In this document: piece after piece, positions 1 to 8,911 of the stretch | Position numbering within the stretch: position 1 is the first letter of the stretch | How the letters are laid out: each line of letters starts with the position of its first letter | NCBI GenBank assembly: GCA_958443265.1 | Contig: CAUCKA010000007.1 | Span: 58,671-122,670 of the forward strand | DNA length: 64,000 bases | Reading direction: 5' to 3' | Origin: an uncultured Collinsella sp. | GTDB taxonomy: Bacteria; Actinomycetota; Coriobacteriia; Coriobacteriales; Coriobacteriaceae | The notes under the pieces: model-generated | The model's database searches: none | What the model was told of the DNA's origin: nothing | Seen by the model: the letters and a program-made list of their open reading frames with translations, nothing else | Made by a program: the position numbers and the translations under genes

Positions 1-145
1 CGACGGCGTAGACGATACCGGCGGCGGCCCGGGTGATAAAGCCCGCAAGCCACGAACCGGTGCCGCTCTTCGCTGCGGGCGCTCCCGCAGCGACAGCCTT
101 GCGCTCAGATGTCTTGGGAGCAGTTGCCTTGGGACGATCGGACAC
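1..145 (-). CDS. cdsA: Phosphatidate cytidylyltransferase, N-terminal fragment (cut by window edge)
   Basis: Only the first 48 codons are present. The reading begins with a GTG two bases after the uppS stop and runs off the left edge. The visible residues are a polar Ala/Lys-rich cytosolic tail (starting SDRPKATAPK) leading into what looks like the first membrane segment (GSWLAGFITRAAAGIVYAV). The family makes CDP-diacylglycerol from phosphatidate and CTP at the membrane. The name rests mainly on position: cdsA follows uppS in the conserved pyrH-frr-uppS-cdsA order. No catalytic motif is visible in this fragment. Confidence 0.6.
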   Translation of the reverse strand, partial: MSDRPKATAPKTSERKAVAAGAPAAKSGTGSWLAGFITRAAAGIVYAV

Positions 146-147
146 GA

Positions 148-942
148 TTAAGCCTCCTCGGTCTTGCTCAGACCACCAAACCTACGGTCACGGCCCTGAT
201 AGGCCAAAATGGCGTCGACAAGGCCCCAGCGATCAAAGTCGGGCCAATAGGTATCGGTGACGTAGAACTCGGAATAAGCCACCTGCCACAGCAGATAGTT
301 CGAAAGGCGCAGCTCACCAGAAGTGCGAATCACAAGCTCAGGATCGGGAAGGCCGGCGGTATAGAGGTGGGAAGCCACCATGTCGTCATCAATCGCGGCG
401 GGATCAATCTTGCCGGCAGCCGCATCAAGCGCGATCTGGCGGACAGCGCGGGTGATCTCAGCACGGGCACCGTAGTTAACGGCCAGCGCCAGCGTCATAC
501 CAGTATGGTCGGCACACTCGGCAAGGCCGCGCTCAAAGACGTCGCGGGTCTTCTTGGGCAGCGCGGAAATATCGCCCAAAAAGACAACGCGAACATTCTC
601 GCGCTTAAGCAGCGGTAGCTCATCGATAAACGTCTTGGCAAACAGGTGCATCAGAACGTTGACTTCGTGCTGCGGGCGATTCCAGTTTTCGGTCGAAAAT
701 GCATAGGCCGAAAGCACGTCGACGCCCAAACGCACGCAGGCAGTAATGATCTCGCGAAGGGAGACGATACCCGCCTTGTGGCCCTCAGTGCGTGCAAGAC
801 CGCGCGACGTGGCCCAACGACCGTTGCCGTCCATGATGCACGAGATATGGTGCGGAATGTTATTGAGGTCAAGGTCGGAAAAACCGACGCCCACAGGGGC
901 GTCGGCAAAGTACTCGACCAGTTTATGCTCGTCGTATTGCAC
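148..942 (-). CDS. uppS: Isoprenyl transferase (undecaprenyl diphosphate synthase)
   Basis: A cis-prenyltransferase that condenses isopentenyl diphosphate onto farnesyl diphosphate to give the C55 lipid carrier for cell-wall and glycan export. The 264-residue protein has the family signature with the catalytic Asp38 in IMDGNGRWA, the SAYAFSTENW block, and the C-terminal RTSGELRLSNYLLWQVAYSE block that binds the second substrate. The start is a GTG one base after the frr stop, so uppS is cotranscribed with pyrH and frr. The roughly 30-residue N-terminal extension before the core is longer than in E. coli. Family assignment is secure. Confidence 0.95.
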   Translation of the reverse strand: MQYDEHKLVEYFADAPVGVGFSDLDLNNIPHHISCIMDGNGRWATSRGLARTEGHKAGIVSLREIITACVRLGVDVLSAYAFSTENWNRPQHEVNVLMHLFAKTFIDELPLLKRENVRVVFLGDISALPKKTRDVFERGLAECADHTGMTLALAVNYGARAEITRAVRQIALDAAAGKIDPAAIDDDMVASHLYTAGLPDPELVIRTSGELRLSNYLLWQVAYSEFYVTDTYWPDFDRWGLVDAILAYQGRDRRFGGLSKTEEA

Positions 943-943
943 C

Positions 944-1480
944 TTAGATCTCCATGACCTCGGCTTCTTTTTCCTTCAGAAGCTCCTCGACCTTGGCGAC
1001 ATACTCATCGGTGTGCTTCTGGACCTTGGCCTGCTCGCGACGGACATCGTCCTCGGTGAGCTCCTCATCGCGCTCGAGCTTGTTGTTGAAGTCGCGACGG
1101 ATGTTTCGGATAGACACCTTGGCCTGCTCAGCGTACTCGCGGCACTCCTTGACGAGCTCGCGACGGCGCTCCTCGGTGGGAGCCGGGAACGGCAGACGCA
1201 CGACGGTGCCATCGGAGTTGGGGGTAATACCCAGATCGGAAGCGCCGATGGCCTTGACGATAGCGTTGATGAGCGCCTTGTCCCACGGCTCGATGAGCAG
1301 CATGTGGGCCTCGGGGGTCTTTACGGCGGCAACCTGCGTAACCGGCGTGGGAACACCGTAATAATCGACGGTGATGTCGGACAGAATGTTAGCGTTGGCG
1401 CGGCCGGTACGGACCTTGGAGAAGTTATGCTTGAGGGACTCGAGCGACTTATCCATGTGGGCGGTGATGTTCTCTGCCAT
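944..1480 (-). CDS. frr: Ribosome-recycling factor
   Basis: RRF acts with EF-G to split post-termination ribosomes in the cytosol. The 178-residue product is near the family's usual 185. It begins MAENITAHMDKSLESLKHNF and contains the conserved KVRTGRANANIL segment, the VDYYGVPTPV turn and the C-terminal coiled-coil helix rich in Lys/Glu. The ATG lies two bases past the pyrH stop, with the GGAGGATTAAGC sequence overlapping the end of pyrH serving as its ribosome binding site. Genes pyrH, frr and uppS form a tight operon typical of bacteria. Confidence 0.96.
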   Translation of the reverse strand: MAENITAHMDKSLESLKHNFSKVRTGRANANILSDITVDYYGVPTPVTQVAAVKTPEAHMLLIEPWDKALINAIVKAIGASDLGITPNSDGTVVRLPFPAPTEERRRELVKECREYAEQAKVSIRNIRRDFNNKLERDEELTEDDVRREQAKVQKHTDEYVAKVEELLKEKEAEVMEI

Positions 1481-1482
1481 GC

Positions 1483-2205
1483 TTAATCCTCCTGATAGAC
1501 GAGCGTGCCGACGGGCTCACCCGAAAGCGCGCGCTTGACGGTGTCCTCGCCATCGATGTTGAGGACCAAAATCGGCATACGGTTATCCTGGCACAGAGCC
1601 GTAGCCGTGGAATCCATAACCTGCAGATCGCGGACGAGAACCTCGTGGTAGGTGATCTTGTCAAAGCGGACGGCATAGGCGCACTTGACGGGATCCTTGT
1701 CGTAGATGCCGTCAACCTTGGTGGCTTTAATCAGAATCTCGGCGCCGATCTCGCACGCACGAAGAGCCGCGGCGGTGTCGGTCGTAAAGTACGGATTGCC
1801 CGAACCGGCGGCAAAAATAACGACGTTGCCCTTGGAAAGGTGATTGATGGCGCGACGGCGAATATAGGGCTCGCAGATCTCGTTCATCTGGATAGCGCTC
1901 ATCACGCGGCAGGGAACATCGTTATGCTCGAAGGCATCCTGCAGGGCGAGCGCGTTCATAACGGTTGCCAGCATGCCCATGTAGTCGGCCTGAGCACGCT
2001 CCATGCCACCGGCAGCGCCGGCCATGCCGCGGAAAATATTGCCGCCGCCGACAACGACGCCGACCTCATGGCCAACGGTGAGCAGCTCCTTGACCTGTTT
2101 GGCAAGATGGTCGGTAACCTTGGGGTCGATGCCATATTGGCCGTCGCCCATCAGTGCTTCGCCGGAAAGCTTCAGAAGCACGCGTTTATATCGGATGTCG
2201 GACAA
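1483..2205 (-). CDS. pyrH: Uridylate kinase (UMP kinase)
   Basis: PyrH phosphorylates UMP to UDP in pyrimidine nucleotide synthesis. The 240-residue amino acid kinase fold is shown by LLKLSGEAL near the start, the GGGNIFRG nucleotide-binding loop at residues 53-60, and the VDGIYDKDP segment. The start is TTG, eight bases behind a strong AGGAGG. It heads the pyrH-frr-uppS-cdsA unit, immediately downstream of the tsf terminator. A TAGAAT hexamer about 30 bp upstream may be its -10 box, but no convincing -35 accompanies it. Confidence 0.96.
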   Translation of the reverse strand: MSDIRYKRVLLKLSGEALMGDGQYGIDPKVTDHLAKQVKELLTVGHEVGVVVGGGNIFRGMAGAAGGMERAQADYMGMLATVMNALALQDAFEHNDVPCRVMSAIQMNEICEPYIRRRAINHLSKGNVVIFAAGSGNPYFTTDTAAALRACEIGAEILIKATKVDGIYDKDPVKCAYAVRFDKITYHEVLVRDLQVMDSTATALCQDNRMPILVLNIDGEDTVKRALSGEPVGTLVYQED

Positions 2206-2263
2206 AGCGATCCTCCTTTAGATTGAACTCTCAACATTCTATCAAAGGCTCTAAGAAGAGCCA

Positions 2264-2301
2264 TGAAAAAGCAGGCTGTGAGTAAAACCCACAGCCTGCT
2301 C
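2264..2301 (-). terminator. Rho-independent terminator after tsf
   Basis: On the minus strand an 11-bp perfect stem (AGCAGGCTGTG paired with CACAGCCTGCT, arms 2290-2300 and 2270-2280) is followed directly by five T residues. It lies about 25 bp past the tsf stop and separates rpsB-tsf from pyrH. Confidence 0.93.
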
Positions 2302-2323
2302 ATTACCAGCTACAAGAGCTTAT

Positions 2324-3193
2324 TTACTCGCCACGGACCAGACGGTCAAAGGCAACGACGGTAATGGTGTCGCCGAGCTCCTTGGAGACCTGCTCAGCGT
2401 ACTTCTTGATGGTGAGGGAGCTGTCCTTGATGAACTCCTGCTCGGTGAGCACGGACTGCTTGTAGAACTTCTCCAGACGGCCGACAGCCATCTTCTCCTG
2501 GATGGCCTCGGGCTTGCCGGACTCGGCAGCCTGAGCCATGTAGATCTGCTTCTCGTGCTCGACGGTCTCGGCCGGAACCTGATCGCGGGTGGCGCAGATC
2601 GGGGCGACGGCGGCAACCTGAAGGGCAACGTCGTGAGCGAAGGTCTTGAAGGACTCAGCCTGAGCGGTCTCGGCCTTCTCGAAGGCGAACTCGACGAGGA
2701 CGCCGATCTTACCACCCATGTGGATGTAAGAAGCGAGCGCGCCGTTCTCGGCCTTGCGGGCGGCGAAACGGGAGATCTTCATGTTCTCGCCCATGATGTG
2801 AATCATCTCGGTGAGCTCGGAGGAAACGGTCTCCTCGCCCATCGGCTTCTCGAGCAGGGCGTCGACGTCAGCAGGCTCGGTGGTAGCGACAACCTCGGCG
2901 ACCTTGGAAGCAAAGCCGGTGAACTTGGCGTTGGAGCCAACGAAGTCGGTCTCGCAGGAGAGCTCGAGCAGAGCGCCGGTCTTGCCATCCTCGGAGACGA
3001 ACGCGGCGACAGCGCCCTCGTTGGTCTCACGGCCAGCCTTCTTGGCAGCCTTGGCAAGGCCGTTCTTACGCAGAACGTCGACAGCGGCGTCCATGTCGCC
3101 GTCAGCCTCGACGAGAGCCTTCTTGCACTCCATCATCGGGGAGTCGGTCATCTCGCGGAGCTGCTTGACCATAGCGGCGGTAATCTGGGCCAT
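2324..3193 (-). CDS. tsf: Elongation factor Ts
   Basis: EF-Ts is the nucleotide exchange factor for EF-Tu. The product is 289 residues. Its N-terminal UBA-like domain carries MVKQLREMTDSPMMECKKAL, followed by the KAAKKAGRETNEGAV linker and the core with LSCETDFV and the conserved HIMGENMKI. An in-frame ATG exists five codons upstream, but AAAGGAAC places the start at 3193. It follows rpsB by about 45 bp in the usual rpsB-tsf pair and ends in a strong terminator. Confidence 0.95.
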   Translation of the reverse strand: MAQITAAMVKQLREMTDSPMMECKKALVEADGDMDAAVDVLRKNGLAKAAKKAGRETNEGAVAAFVSEDGKTGALLELSCETDFVGSNAKFTGFASKVAEVVATTEPADVDALLEKPMGEETVSSELTEMIHIMGENMKISRFAARKAENGALASYIHMGGKIGVLVEFAFEKAETAQAESFKTFAHDVALQVAAVAPICATRDQVPAETVEHEKQIYMAQAAESGKPEAIQEKMAVGRLEKFYKQSVLTEQEFIKDSSLTIKKYAEQVSKELGDTITVVAFDRLVRGE

Positions 3194-3238
3194 TGTGGTT
3201 CCTTTCAAAGAGATGAAAAAGAATTAACTAAGACTGAT

Positions 3239-3967
3239 TTACTCGGCCTTGGGCTCAGCGGCCATCTCGGCCTCGGAGACCTGCTCCTTGCCGGAGCCAG
3301 CGAGGCAGGCGTCAGCCATGAGCTCGCACATAAGGGTAACAGCGGAGATAGCGTCATCGTTGCAGGGGATGCCGTACTCGACCTCGTCGGGATCGGAGTT
3401 GGTGTCGATCAGAGCGACGACGGGGATGTTCAGGCGCTGGGCCTCCTTGATGGCGTTCTCCTCGCGCTTGGTGTCGATGACGAAGAGAGCCTGGGGCAGA
3501 CCCTTCATGTCGCGGGCGCCACCGAGGTTGGTCTGGAGCTTGGTGAGCTCCTTGCCGAGCACAGCCTGCTCCTTCTTGGGGAGCACTGCCATGCGGCCGT
3601 CCTCGACCATGGCCTCGAGCTCCTCCATGCGGTTGATGCGGGAGCGGATGGTGACGAAGTTGGTCAGCATACCGCCGAGCCAACGCTGGTTGATGTAGGG
3701 CATGTTGGCGCGCTCAGCAGCGTTCTTGACGGCCTCCTGAGCCTGCTTCTTGGTGCCGACGAACAGCACGTTGCCACCCTTGGCGACGTTCTTGACGAAA
3801 GTGTAGGCCTGGTCGGCGTCGAGGATGGTCTGCTTGAGGTCGAGGATGTAGATGCCGTTGCGCTCACCGAAGATGAACGGCTTCATCTTGGGGTTCCAGC
3901 GACGGGTCTGGTGGCCGAAGTGGCAGCCGGCCTCGAGCAGGGTGCGGATATTAATCTTGGTAGCCAT
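3239..3967 (-). CDS. rpsB: 30S ribosomal protein S2
   Basis: A 242-residue S2 protein, a structural component of the small subunit. It has the standard opening [19 protein letters not shown], the IDLKQT-like segment [17 protein letters not shown], and [12 protein letters not shown] strong AGGAGG precedes the ATG. It is transcribed from a promoter about 140 bp upstream, leaving a leader of roughly 135 nt, and is followed by tsf. In other bacteria S2 represses its own operon through this leader; that is not shown here. Confidence 0.97.
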   Translation of the reverse strand: MATKINIRTLLEAGCHFGHQTRRWNPKMKPFIFGERNGIYILDLKQTILDADQAYTFVKNVAKGGNVLFVGTKKQAQEAVKNAAERANMPYINQRWLGGMLTNFVTIRSRINRMEELEAMVEDGRMAVLPKKEQAVLGKELTKLQTNLGGARDMKGLPQALFVIDTKREENAIKEAQRLNIPVVALIDTNSDPDEVEYGIPCNDDAISAVTLMCELMADACLAGSGKEQVSEAEMAAEPKAE

Positions 3968-4108
3968 GTTAAACCTCCTGTGGTTTGCCTCCGCGCGGGG
4001 TCATCCTCCAAAACCAACCCGGACATGTGCTACCAAAGCCCGGGCACCACGGTATGAAGTAGCCGCGCGTGCGTGATAAAAACCTGTTGCCGTGAAGCAA
4101 CCCGATGA

Positions 4109-4137
4109 ATGATAGCAGGAATGCATCTTCCTGCCAA
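4109..4137 (-). promoter_or_regulatory. Predicted sigma-70-type promoter for rpsB-tsf
   Basis: TTGGCA (4137-4132) and TATCAT (4114-4109) are 17 bp apart on the minus strand. The predicted transcript would carry about 135 nt of leader before rpsB, including a small GTTGC/GCAAC hairpin near 4083-4098 followed by a short T run. Confidence 0.6.
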
Positions 4138-4186
4138 CCCGCAATCAAAACCACACACCTGAGTGCGGCGCGGGACGTCCCAGCCA

Positions 4187-5029
4187 CTATTCGCCGCGGG
4201 GATGGGCTTGAGCCACGGCGCGTTTGAGCCGATCGGGCGTGAGGTGCGTATATATCTGCGTCGTGGACAAGCTCGCATGACCCAGCAGCTCTTGAACCGA
4301 GCGCAGGTCCGCACCGCCCTCGAGCAAGTCGGTCGCAAAGGTATGGCGCATCGCATGCGGGGCGATGTCGGCCGGAATGCCGGCGAGCGCCGCCAGCGTA
4401 TGGAACCGCCGCCTGAGCATGGCGGCGCTCATGCGATTGCCGCGCGCCGATATAAGCAGCGGATGCGGCCCGGTAGCGGGGTCACGGCGCTTTGCCCGAG
4501 CGAGCAACTCCGGCCTCCCCTCCTCAATATAGAGACGCGTCGCCTCGAGCGCACGACGATACAGAGGGACGATACGTTCCTTGCTCCCCTTGCCCCACAG
4601 GCGCAGCGTGCGTTCGGACCAAGCGATGGACTCCACATTGAGTGCTGCGAGCTCAGAGATACGGGCACCCGAGGCATAGAGCAGCTCGAGCATCGCCGCA
4701 TCGCGCAGTCCCGCGGGAGTTGAGGTATCGGGGGCTTTGAGGAGCGCCTCCACCTGTTGGTTCGTCAGCACACCGGGCAGATCGCGCGGGAGCTTGGGCG
4801 AGGAAATTGCCGAGACCGCATCGCCCTCCACGACCCCCTCGGCAGCCATCCATCGATAGAGCGATCGGATAGCCGACAGATGCGCCGCAAGCGTTCGGGG
4901 AGCAACCTGCTCACGCGAAAGCTCGGCAAGATAGCGACGAATGGTGCGCACGTCGGCAGCGAAAGCATCGATATCCTCGCGCTCGCACCAGGCAGCAAAG
5001 CGCTCCAGCCTCGAGCCATAGGCCGTCAC
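4187..5029 (-). CDS. xerC: Tyrosine recombinase, XerC/XerD type
   Basis: A site-specific tyrosine recombinase; Xer proteins resolve chromosome dimers at dif. Catalytic residues are visible: Arg in SGARISEL, His-x-x-Arg in HAMRHTFATDL, His in LLGHASL and the nucleophile Tyr in TTQIYTHL. The GTG at 5029 is the only ordinary start, yet it truncates the SAM-like N-terminal domain: the frame stays open upstream and encodes a proper XerC opening (LYDTVDSFIACIARVEGLSPNT). An ATA at 5107, overlapping the trmFO stop as ATAG with GGAGG nine bases before it, could be the real start. It is the last gene of the yraN-comM-dprA-trmFO-xerC run. Confidence 0.88.
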   Translation of the reverse strand: MTAYGSRLERFAAWCEREDIDAFAADVRTIRRYLAELSREQVAPRTLAAHLSAIRSLYRWMAAEGVVEGDAVSAISSPKLPRDLPGVLTNQQVEALLKAPDTSTPAGLRDAAMLELLYASGARISELAALNVESIAWSERTLRLWGKGSKERIVPLYRRALEATRLYIEEGRPELLARAKRRDPATGPHPLLISARGNRMSAAMLRRRFHTLAALAGIPADIAPHAMRHTFATDLLEGGADLRSVQELLGHASLSTTQIYTHLTPDRLKRAVAQAHPRGE

Positions 5030-5103
5030 CGTGTTGGGAGAAAGTCCCTCGACACGTGCGATACAGGCGATAAACGAGTCGACGGTGTCGTACAGGTCAA
5101 AGG

Positions 5104-6441
5104 CTATGACCGGTCGCCTCCAAACAGATCGGGGCGAGTTGCCAGATAGGCATCAAGAGCCTCGAGCGCACGGTCCGCATAGGCCTGGTAGCGGTCGCGC
5201 TTGCTGCGGCGCTTGCCGTCCTCGAGCGGCGGCACCAAGCCAAAGTTGACGTGCATGGGCTGATAGTCCACCGTTGCCGGATCGGTCGCATAGCCCACGA
5301 GCGCGCCCAGGGCGCCCACGCGCGGCAGCTCGACGCCCGCGGCACCGATAGCCTCGGCATAGGTGTTGAGCGCCGCGAGCAGACCGGTCGCCACGGCCTC
5401 CATATAGCCCTCGGTGCCGGTGATCTGACCGGCCAGGCGCACGCCGGTACCGGGCACGGCAAAGGTGCCATCGAGCACGTGCGGGGCGTCGACAAAGGTA
5501 TTGCGGTGCATGACACCGTAGCGGAAGAACTCGGCGTTCTCCAGACCCGGCACCATATGGAAGACGCGCTTCTGCTCGCCAAAGGTCAGGTTGGTCTGGA
5601 AGCCCACCAGGTTATAGGCGGTCTTCTCCTTGTTCTCGGCACGCAGTTGAATCGCCGCCCAGGGGCGACGTCCGGTACGCGGGTCGGTGAGGCCGACGGG
5701 CTTCATGGCGCCAAAGCGGATGGCGTCCTTGCCGGTACGGGCGACCTCCTCGGCGGGCTGGCATGCCTGGAAGAGGTCGCCGCCCTCAAAGTCCTTGAGC
5801 ACCACGCGGTCGGCCGTGGTAAGCGCCTCGATAAAGGCCTCGTAATCCTCCTTGTTGAGCGGAGCGTTGAGATAGTCGCCGCTCCCCTGCTCCTCGTAGC
5901 GCGACTGCGAGAACAGCACGTCCATATCGAGCGTGGAGGCATCGACGATCGGCGCCGCGGCATCGAAGAACGCAAGGGCGTCGCCGCCGACGAGCTTCAT
6001 GACCTCTTCGCTCAGCGCCGGTGAACACAGCGGGCCCGCGGCAATGACCACGTGGCCCTCGGGAATCTGCGTGACCTCGCCGTGCACGACCTCGATATTG
6101 GGACGGGCGGCAACCTCGGCCTCGACAAGCTCGGAAAACTTGACGCGGTCGACCGCCAGGGCACCGCCGGCGGGAACAGCCGCGCGATGGGCGCAATCGA
6201 GCAGGACTGAACCCATGCGCTTAAGCTCGGCCTTCAGCAAACCAGCCGCGGAATCCGGACGGGTCGACTTAAACGAATTGGAGCAGACGAGCTCTGCCAA
6301 GTGATCGGTATGGTGAGCCGGGGAGCTAACCTGGGGGCGCATCTCGCACAGCCTAACGGCAAAACCGCGGTCTGCCAGCTGGATCGCGCATTCCGAACCC
6401 GCCAGACCGCCACCGATAACCGTCACCTGATCGAACTGCAT
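5104..6441 (-). CDS. trmFO: Folate/FAD-dependent tRNA (uracil-54-C5)-methyltransferase TrmFO
   Basis: TrmFO makes ribothymidine-54 in tRNA using methylenetetrahydrofolate and FAD. The 445-residue product has the dinucleotide-binding VTVIGGGLAGSE motif at the N-terminus, LCEMRP, the signature AELVCSNSFKS, and the later IQLRAENKEKTAYNLVGFQTNLTFGEQKRVF block typical of the family. I chose the ATG at 6441 because AAAGGTG lies seven bases upstream; a TTG two codons earlier is possible. It sits 14 bases after dprA and overlaps the probable true start of xerC. Confidence 0.94.
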   Translation of the reverse strand: MQFDQVTVIGGGLAGSECAIQLADRGFAVRLCEMRPQVSSPAHHTDHLAELVCSNSFKSTRPDSAAGLLKAELKRMGSVLLDCAHRAAVPAGGALAVDRVKFSELVEAEVAARPNIEVVHGEVTQIPEGHVVIAAGPLCSPALSEEVMKLVGGDALAFFDAAAPIVDASTLDMDVLFSQSRYEEQGSGDYLNAPLNKEDYEAFIEALTTADRVVLKDFEGGDLFQACQPAEEVARTGKDAIRFGAMKPVGLTDPRTGRRPWAAIQLRAENKEKTAYNLVGFQTNLTFGEQKRVFHMVPGLENAEFFRYGVMHRNTFVDAPHVLDGTFAVPGTGVRLAGQITGTEGYMEAVATGLLAALNTYAEAIGAAGVELPRVGALGALVGYATDPATVDYQPMHVNFGLVPPLEDGKRRSKRDRYQAYADRALEALDAYLATRPDLFGGDRS

Positions 6442-6455
6442 CTGCAAACACCTTT

Positions 6456-7391
6456 CTAATTGACACGTTTTCCATTGTGACCGAAGGGCGTCTGGGCGTG
6501 AAGGGCAAACTTGGAGGGCGCATACCTTCCATCCATCATGCGCTCGATAAGGCCCTCGAGTTCAAGCGAACCCAAGAGTTTGAGTACGCCGACAGCATCG
6601 AGCGAGACGAGCGCCGCGATGTCGTCGACCTTGAGCGGAGAGGCGATGAGCGCATGCATCACGGTCTGCTGTGTTGGATCCAGGTCGGCAATGCCGGGAG
6701 CATCGGGGCGCGAGTAGCGCAGGGTGCCGTAGATGCGTGAGATAGCCATCTCGATAGATTCCTCGTCGATGATGCAGCAGGCACCGTTCGCAATGAGGTA
6801 ATTCGTGCCACGCGACTCGGGCGATAGGATCGACCCCGGCACGGCAAGAAGTTCGCGCCCCAAATCCATAGCAGCCTCGGCTGTAGAAAACGTCCCGGAA
6901 GGCATACCCGCCTCGGAAACAAAGAGGGCTTGCGACAGGGCCGCGATCACGCGATTGCGGCGCGGAAAGGCAAACTTGCGCGGACCCATGCCCCACGGAG
7001 AGATCGACACGACCGCGCCACCCGTATCGAGCGTGCGCATAATAAGCCCCGCGCTCGAACGCGGGTAGACCACGTCGGCGCCCGTCCCCAGCACCACGAC
7101 GTGTTTGCCGCCGGCGTTGACCGCAGCCCAACCCGAGGCCTGGTCACAACCGACCGCGCCACCCGAAACTACCGTCACTCCCGCCTCGACCGCCACCTTT
7201 GCCGCAAGCTCTGCCACGGCAAGACCATACGGCGAGGCCTTACGCGCGCCGATGATGGAGAGCGCGGGCGTCGAAAGCACCTCGGGGTTGCCGCGCACAT
7301 AGAGCGTCTGGGTTACATCAGAAAGCTCCAAAACGGTCTCGGGATACAACGCATCACCTGGATGCAGCTCGTAGGTCCCCTCGGCCATCAT
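6456..7391 (-). CDS. dprA: DNA-processing protein DprA
   Basis: DprA binds incoming single-stranded DNA and loads RecA during transformation. The 311-residue protein contains the Rossmann-like core: SIIGARKASPYG, VVSGGAVGCDQASGWAAV, VVLGTGADVVYPR, FPRRNRVIAALS and the GTFSTAEAA region, then a C-terminal winged-helix-like domain (MHALIASPLKVDDIAALVSL). The ATG at 7391 overlaps the comM stop as ATGA. An upstream in-frame extension lacks a ribosome site. Its neighbours comM and yraN form the competence-associated cluster seen in many bacteria. Confidence 0.94.
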   Translation of the reverse strand: MMAEGTYELHPGDALYPETVLELSDVTQTLYVRGNPEVLSTPALSIIGARKASPYGLAVAELAAKVAVEAGVTVVSGGAVGCDQASGWAAVNAGGKHVVVLGTGADVVYPRSSAGLIMRTLDTGGAVVSISPWGMGPRKFAFPRRNRVIAALSQALFVSEAGMPSGTFSTAEAAMDLGRELLAVPGSILSPESRGTNYLIANGACCIIDEESIEMAISRIYGTLRYSRPDAPGIADLDPTQQTVMHALIASPLKVDDIAALVSLDAVGVLKLLGSLELEGLIERMMDGRYAPSKFALHAQTPFGHNGKRVN

Positions 7392-8911
7392 TGGTCCCTC
7401 CTTCCCTGGTACATCGCTGCCTCGAGCACGTGGTCCTGCGTCACTTGCTCGCTCTCGGCGACGTCGGCGATTGTACGCGCGATACGCACCAGTCGCACGA
7501 TGCCGCGACCCGTGAGATGTGTGCGCTTCGACAGGCCGAGCACACACTTCTCCGCCGCATCATCGAGCTCAAAGGTCGAAACGACGCCGTCAATGGACCG
7601 TGTCTCGTCATCCTCGGCCTCGGCATCCGCATCGTCCATACGGGATTCGCGCCAGGCGCGAAAAGCGCGACCGCGCACAACGTAGTCACGTAACTCGGCA
7701 GACGACATACCCTCCGCACCCTCGATAATCACTTGGGGGTCGGGACGGATCACATCGATCATCATGTCGATACGGTCGGCCAAAGGACCGCGCAGTTTAG
7801 ACCGATAGCGCTCGACCATCGCCGCTGAGCAGCGACACGGTACCTCGCGATCGCCCAAAAAACCGCAGGGGCAGGGATTGCTCGCAGCCAGCAGCTGAAA
7901 GCGCGACGGGAAGGTAAAGGCCCCGTCGACGCGCACGATCCTCACATAGCCGCGTTCGATGGGCTGACGCAGCGTCTGCAGCACACCCGTGGGAAACTCA
8001 GCAAGCTCGTCCAAAAAGAGCACGCCGCCATGAGCAAGGCTGATCTCACCCGGGTGCACCGGGCGCCCACCGCCGATAAGACCTGCGGTCGAAATACTGT
8101 GATGGGGACTGCGGAAGGGCCGGTGCCCCGCCAACAAACCATCAATGTTCTCACCCAAAACCGAATGGATGCACAGCGCCTCCTGTTGATCCTCAACGGA
8201 AAGCTCGGGCAGGATGCCGGTCATACGACGCGCGAGCATCGTCTTGCCCGATCCCGGGGACCCGATCATAAGCAAACCGAGCTCACCCGCTGCCGCCAGT
8301 GCCATGCCGCGCTTGGCGACCTCCTGCCCCAGTACGTCGGCATAGTCGAGTTCGGGCTCAAAGGTCGCCTCGAGCACTTCAGAATCCAAGTAGTGCCGCG
8401 CGGCATCGCCCATGCCATGGGCAAGCTGAGACAAATGATCGATAAATCCGCAATCCACGCCCGCAAGCGGCACATGCTGATCGGACCTGCCGGCGATAAA
8501 GGACAGCCCCATATCACGCGCCAATAACTGAAACGCCACCTCGCCCTTGACGGGAAGCACCGTACCGTCCAAGCCGAGCTCGCCGGCGATAAGGCAGCGA
8601 TCGAGGTTGTCACGGGGAATCTGCCCATCGGCCGCCAGAACCGCGATGGCGATGGGCAGATCAAAGCCGCTACCGGTCTTGCGAATATCGCCGGGCGCTA
8701 GGTTGACCGTAATGCCCGAGCGTGGGATCTCGAACCCGGCGGAGCGCATCGCGCAGCGAATACGACCGCGTGACTCCATCACCTCCATACTCGGAATGCC
8801 GAGCATTTGGATGCCCGGAACACCACCGGCAAGCGAGACCTCGACCGTGACGTGAATCGCCTCGACGCCACGGATGCAGGCCGCGTGAACGGCAAACGTC
8901 TCGAACGCCAT
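7388..8911 (-). CDS. comM: ComM/YifB family Mg-chelatase-like AAA ATPase
   Basis: ComM is a hexameric helicase that promotes branch migration when transformed DNA is integrated. The 507-residue product has the N-terminal domain (VEVSLAGGVPGIQMLG), a central AAA+ module with Walker A GSPGSGKTM, the FRSPHHSIS sensor segment, Walker B LFLDELAEF, and a zinc-ligand-like cluster CPCGFLGDREVPCRCS, ending in the Mg-chelatase C-terminal helical domain. The start overlaps the yraN stop as TGATG. It is translationally coupled to yraN upstream and dprA downstream. Confidence 0.95.
   Translation of the reverse strand: MAFETFAVHAACIRGVEAIHVTVEVSLAGGVPGIQMLGIPSMEVMESRGRIRCAMRSAGFEIPRSGITVNLAPGDIRKTGSGFDLPIAIAVLAADGQIPRDNLDRCLIAGELGLDGTVLPVKGEVAFQLLARDMGLSFIAGRSDQHVPLAGVDCGFIDHLSQLAHGMGDAARHYLDSEVLEATFEPELDYADVLGQEVAKRGMALAAAGELGLLMIGSPGSGKTMLARRMTGILPELSVEDQQEALCIHSVLGENIDGLLAGHRPFRSPHHSISTAGLIGGGRPVHPGEISLAHGGVLFLDELAEFPTGVLQTLRQPIERGYVRIVRVDGAFTFPSRFQLLAASNPCPCGFLGDREVPCRCSAAMVERYRSKLRGPLADRIDMMIDVIRPDPQVIIEGAEGMSSAELRDYVVRGRAFRAWRESRMDDADAEAEDDETRSIDGVVSTFELDDAAEKCVLGLSKRTHLTGRGIVRLVRIARTIADVAESEQVTQDHVLEAAMYQGRRDQ

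Noticed and set aside
2555..4057. A 500-codon plus-strand open frame over tsf and rpsB
   Set aside because: It lies opposite two certain ribosomal/elongation genes; long antisense frames are a by-product of the high G+C codon usage.
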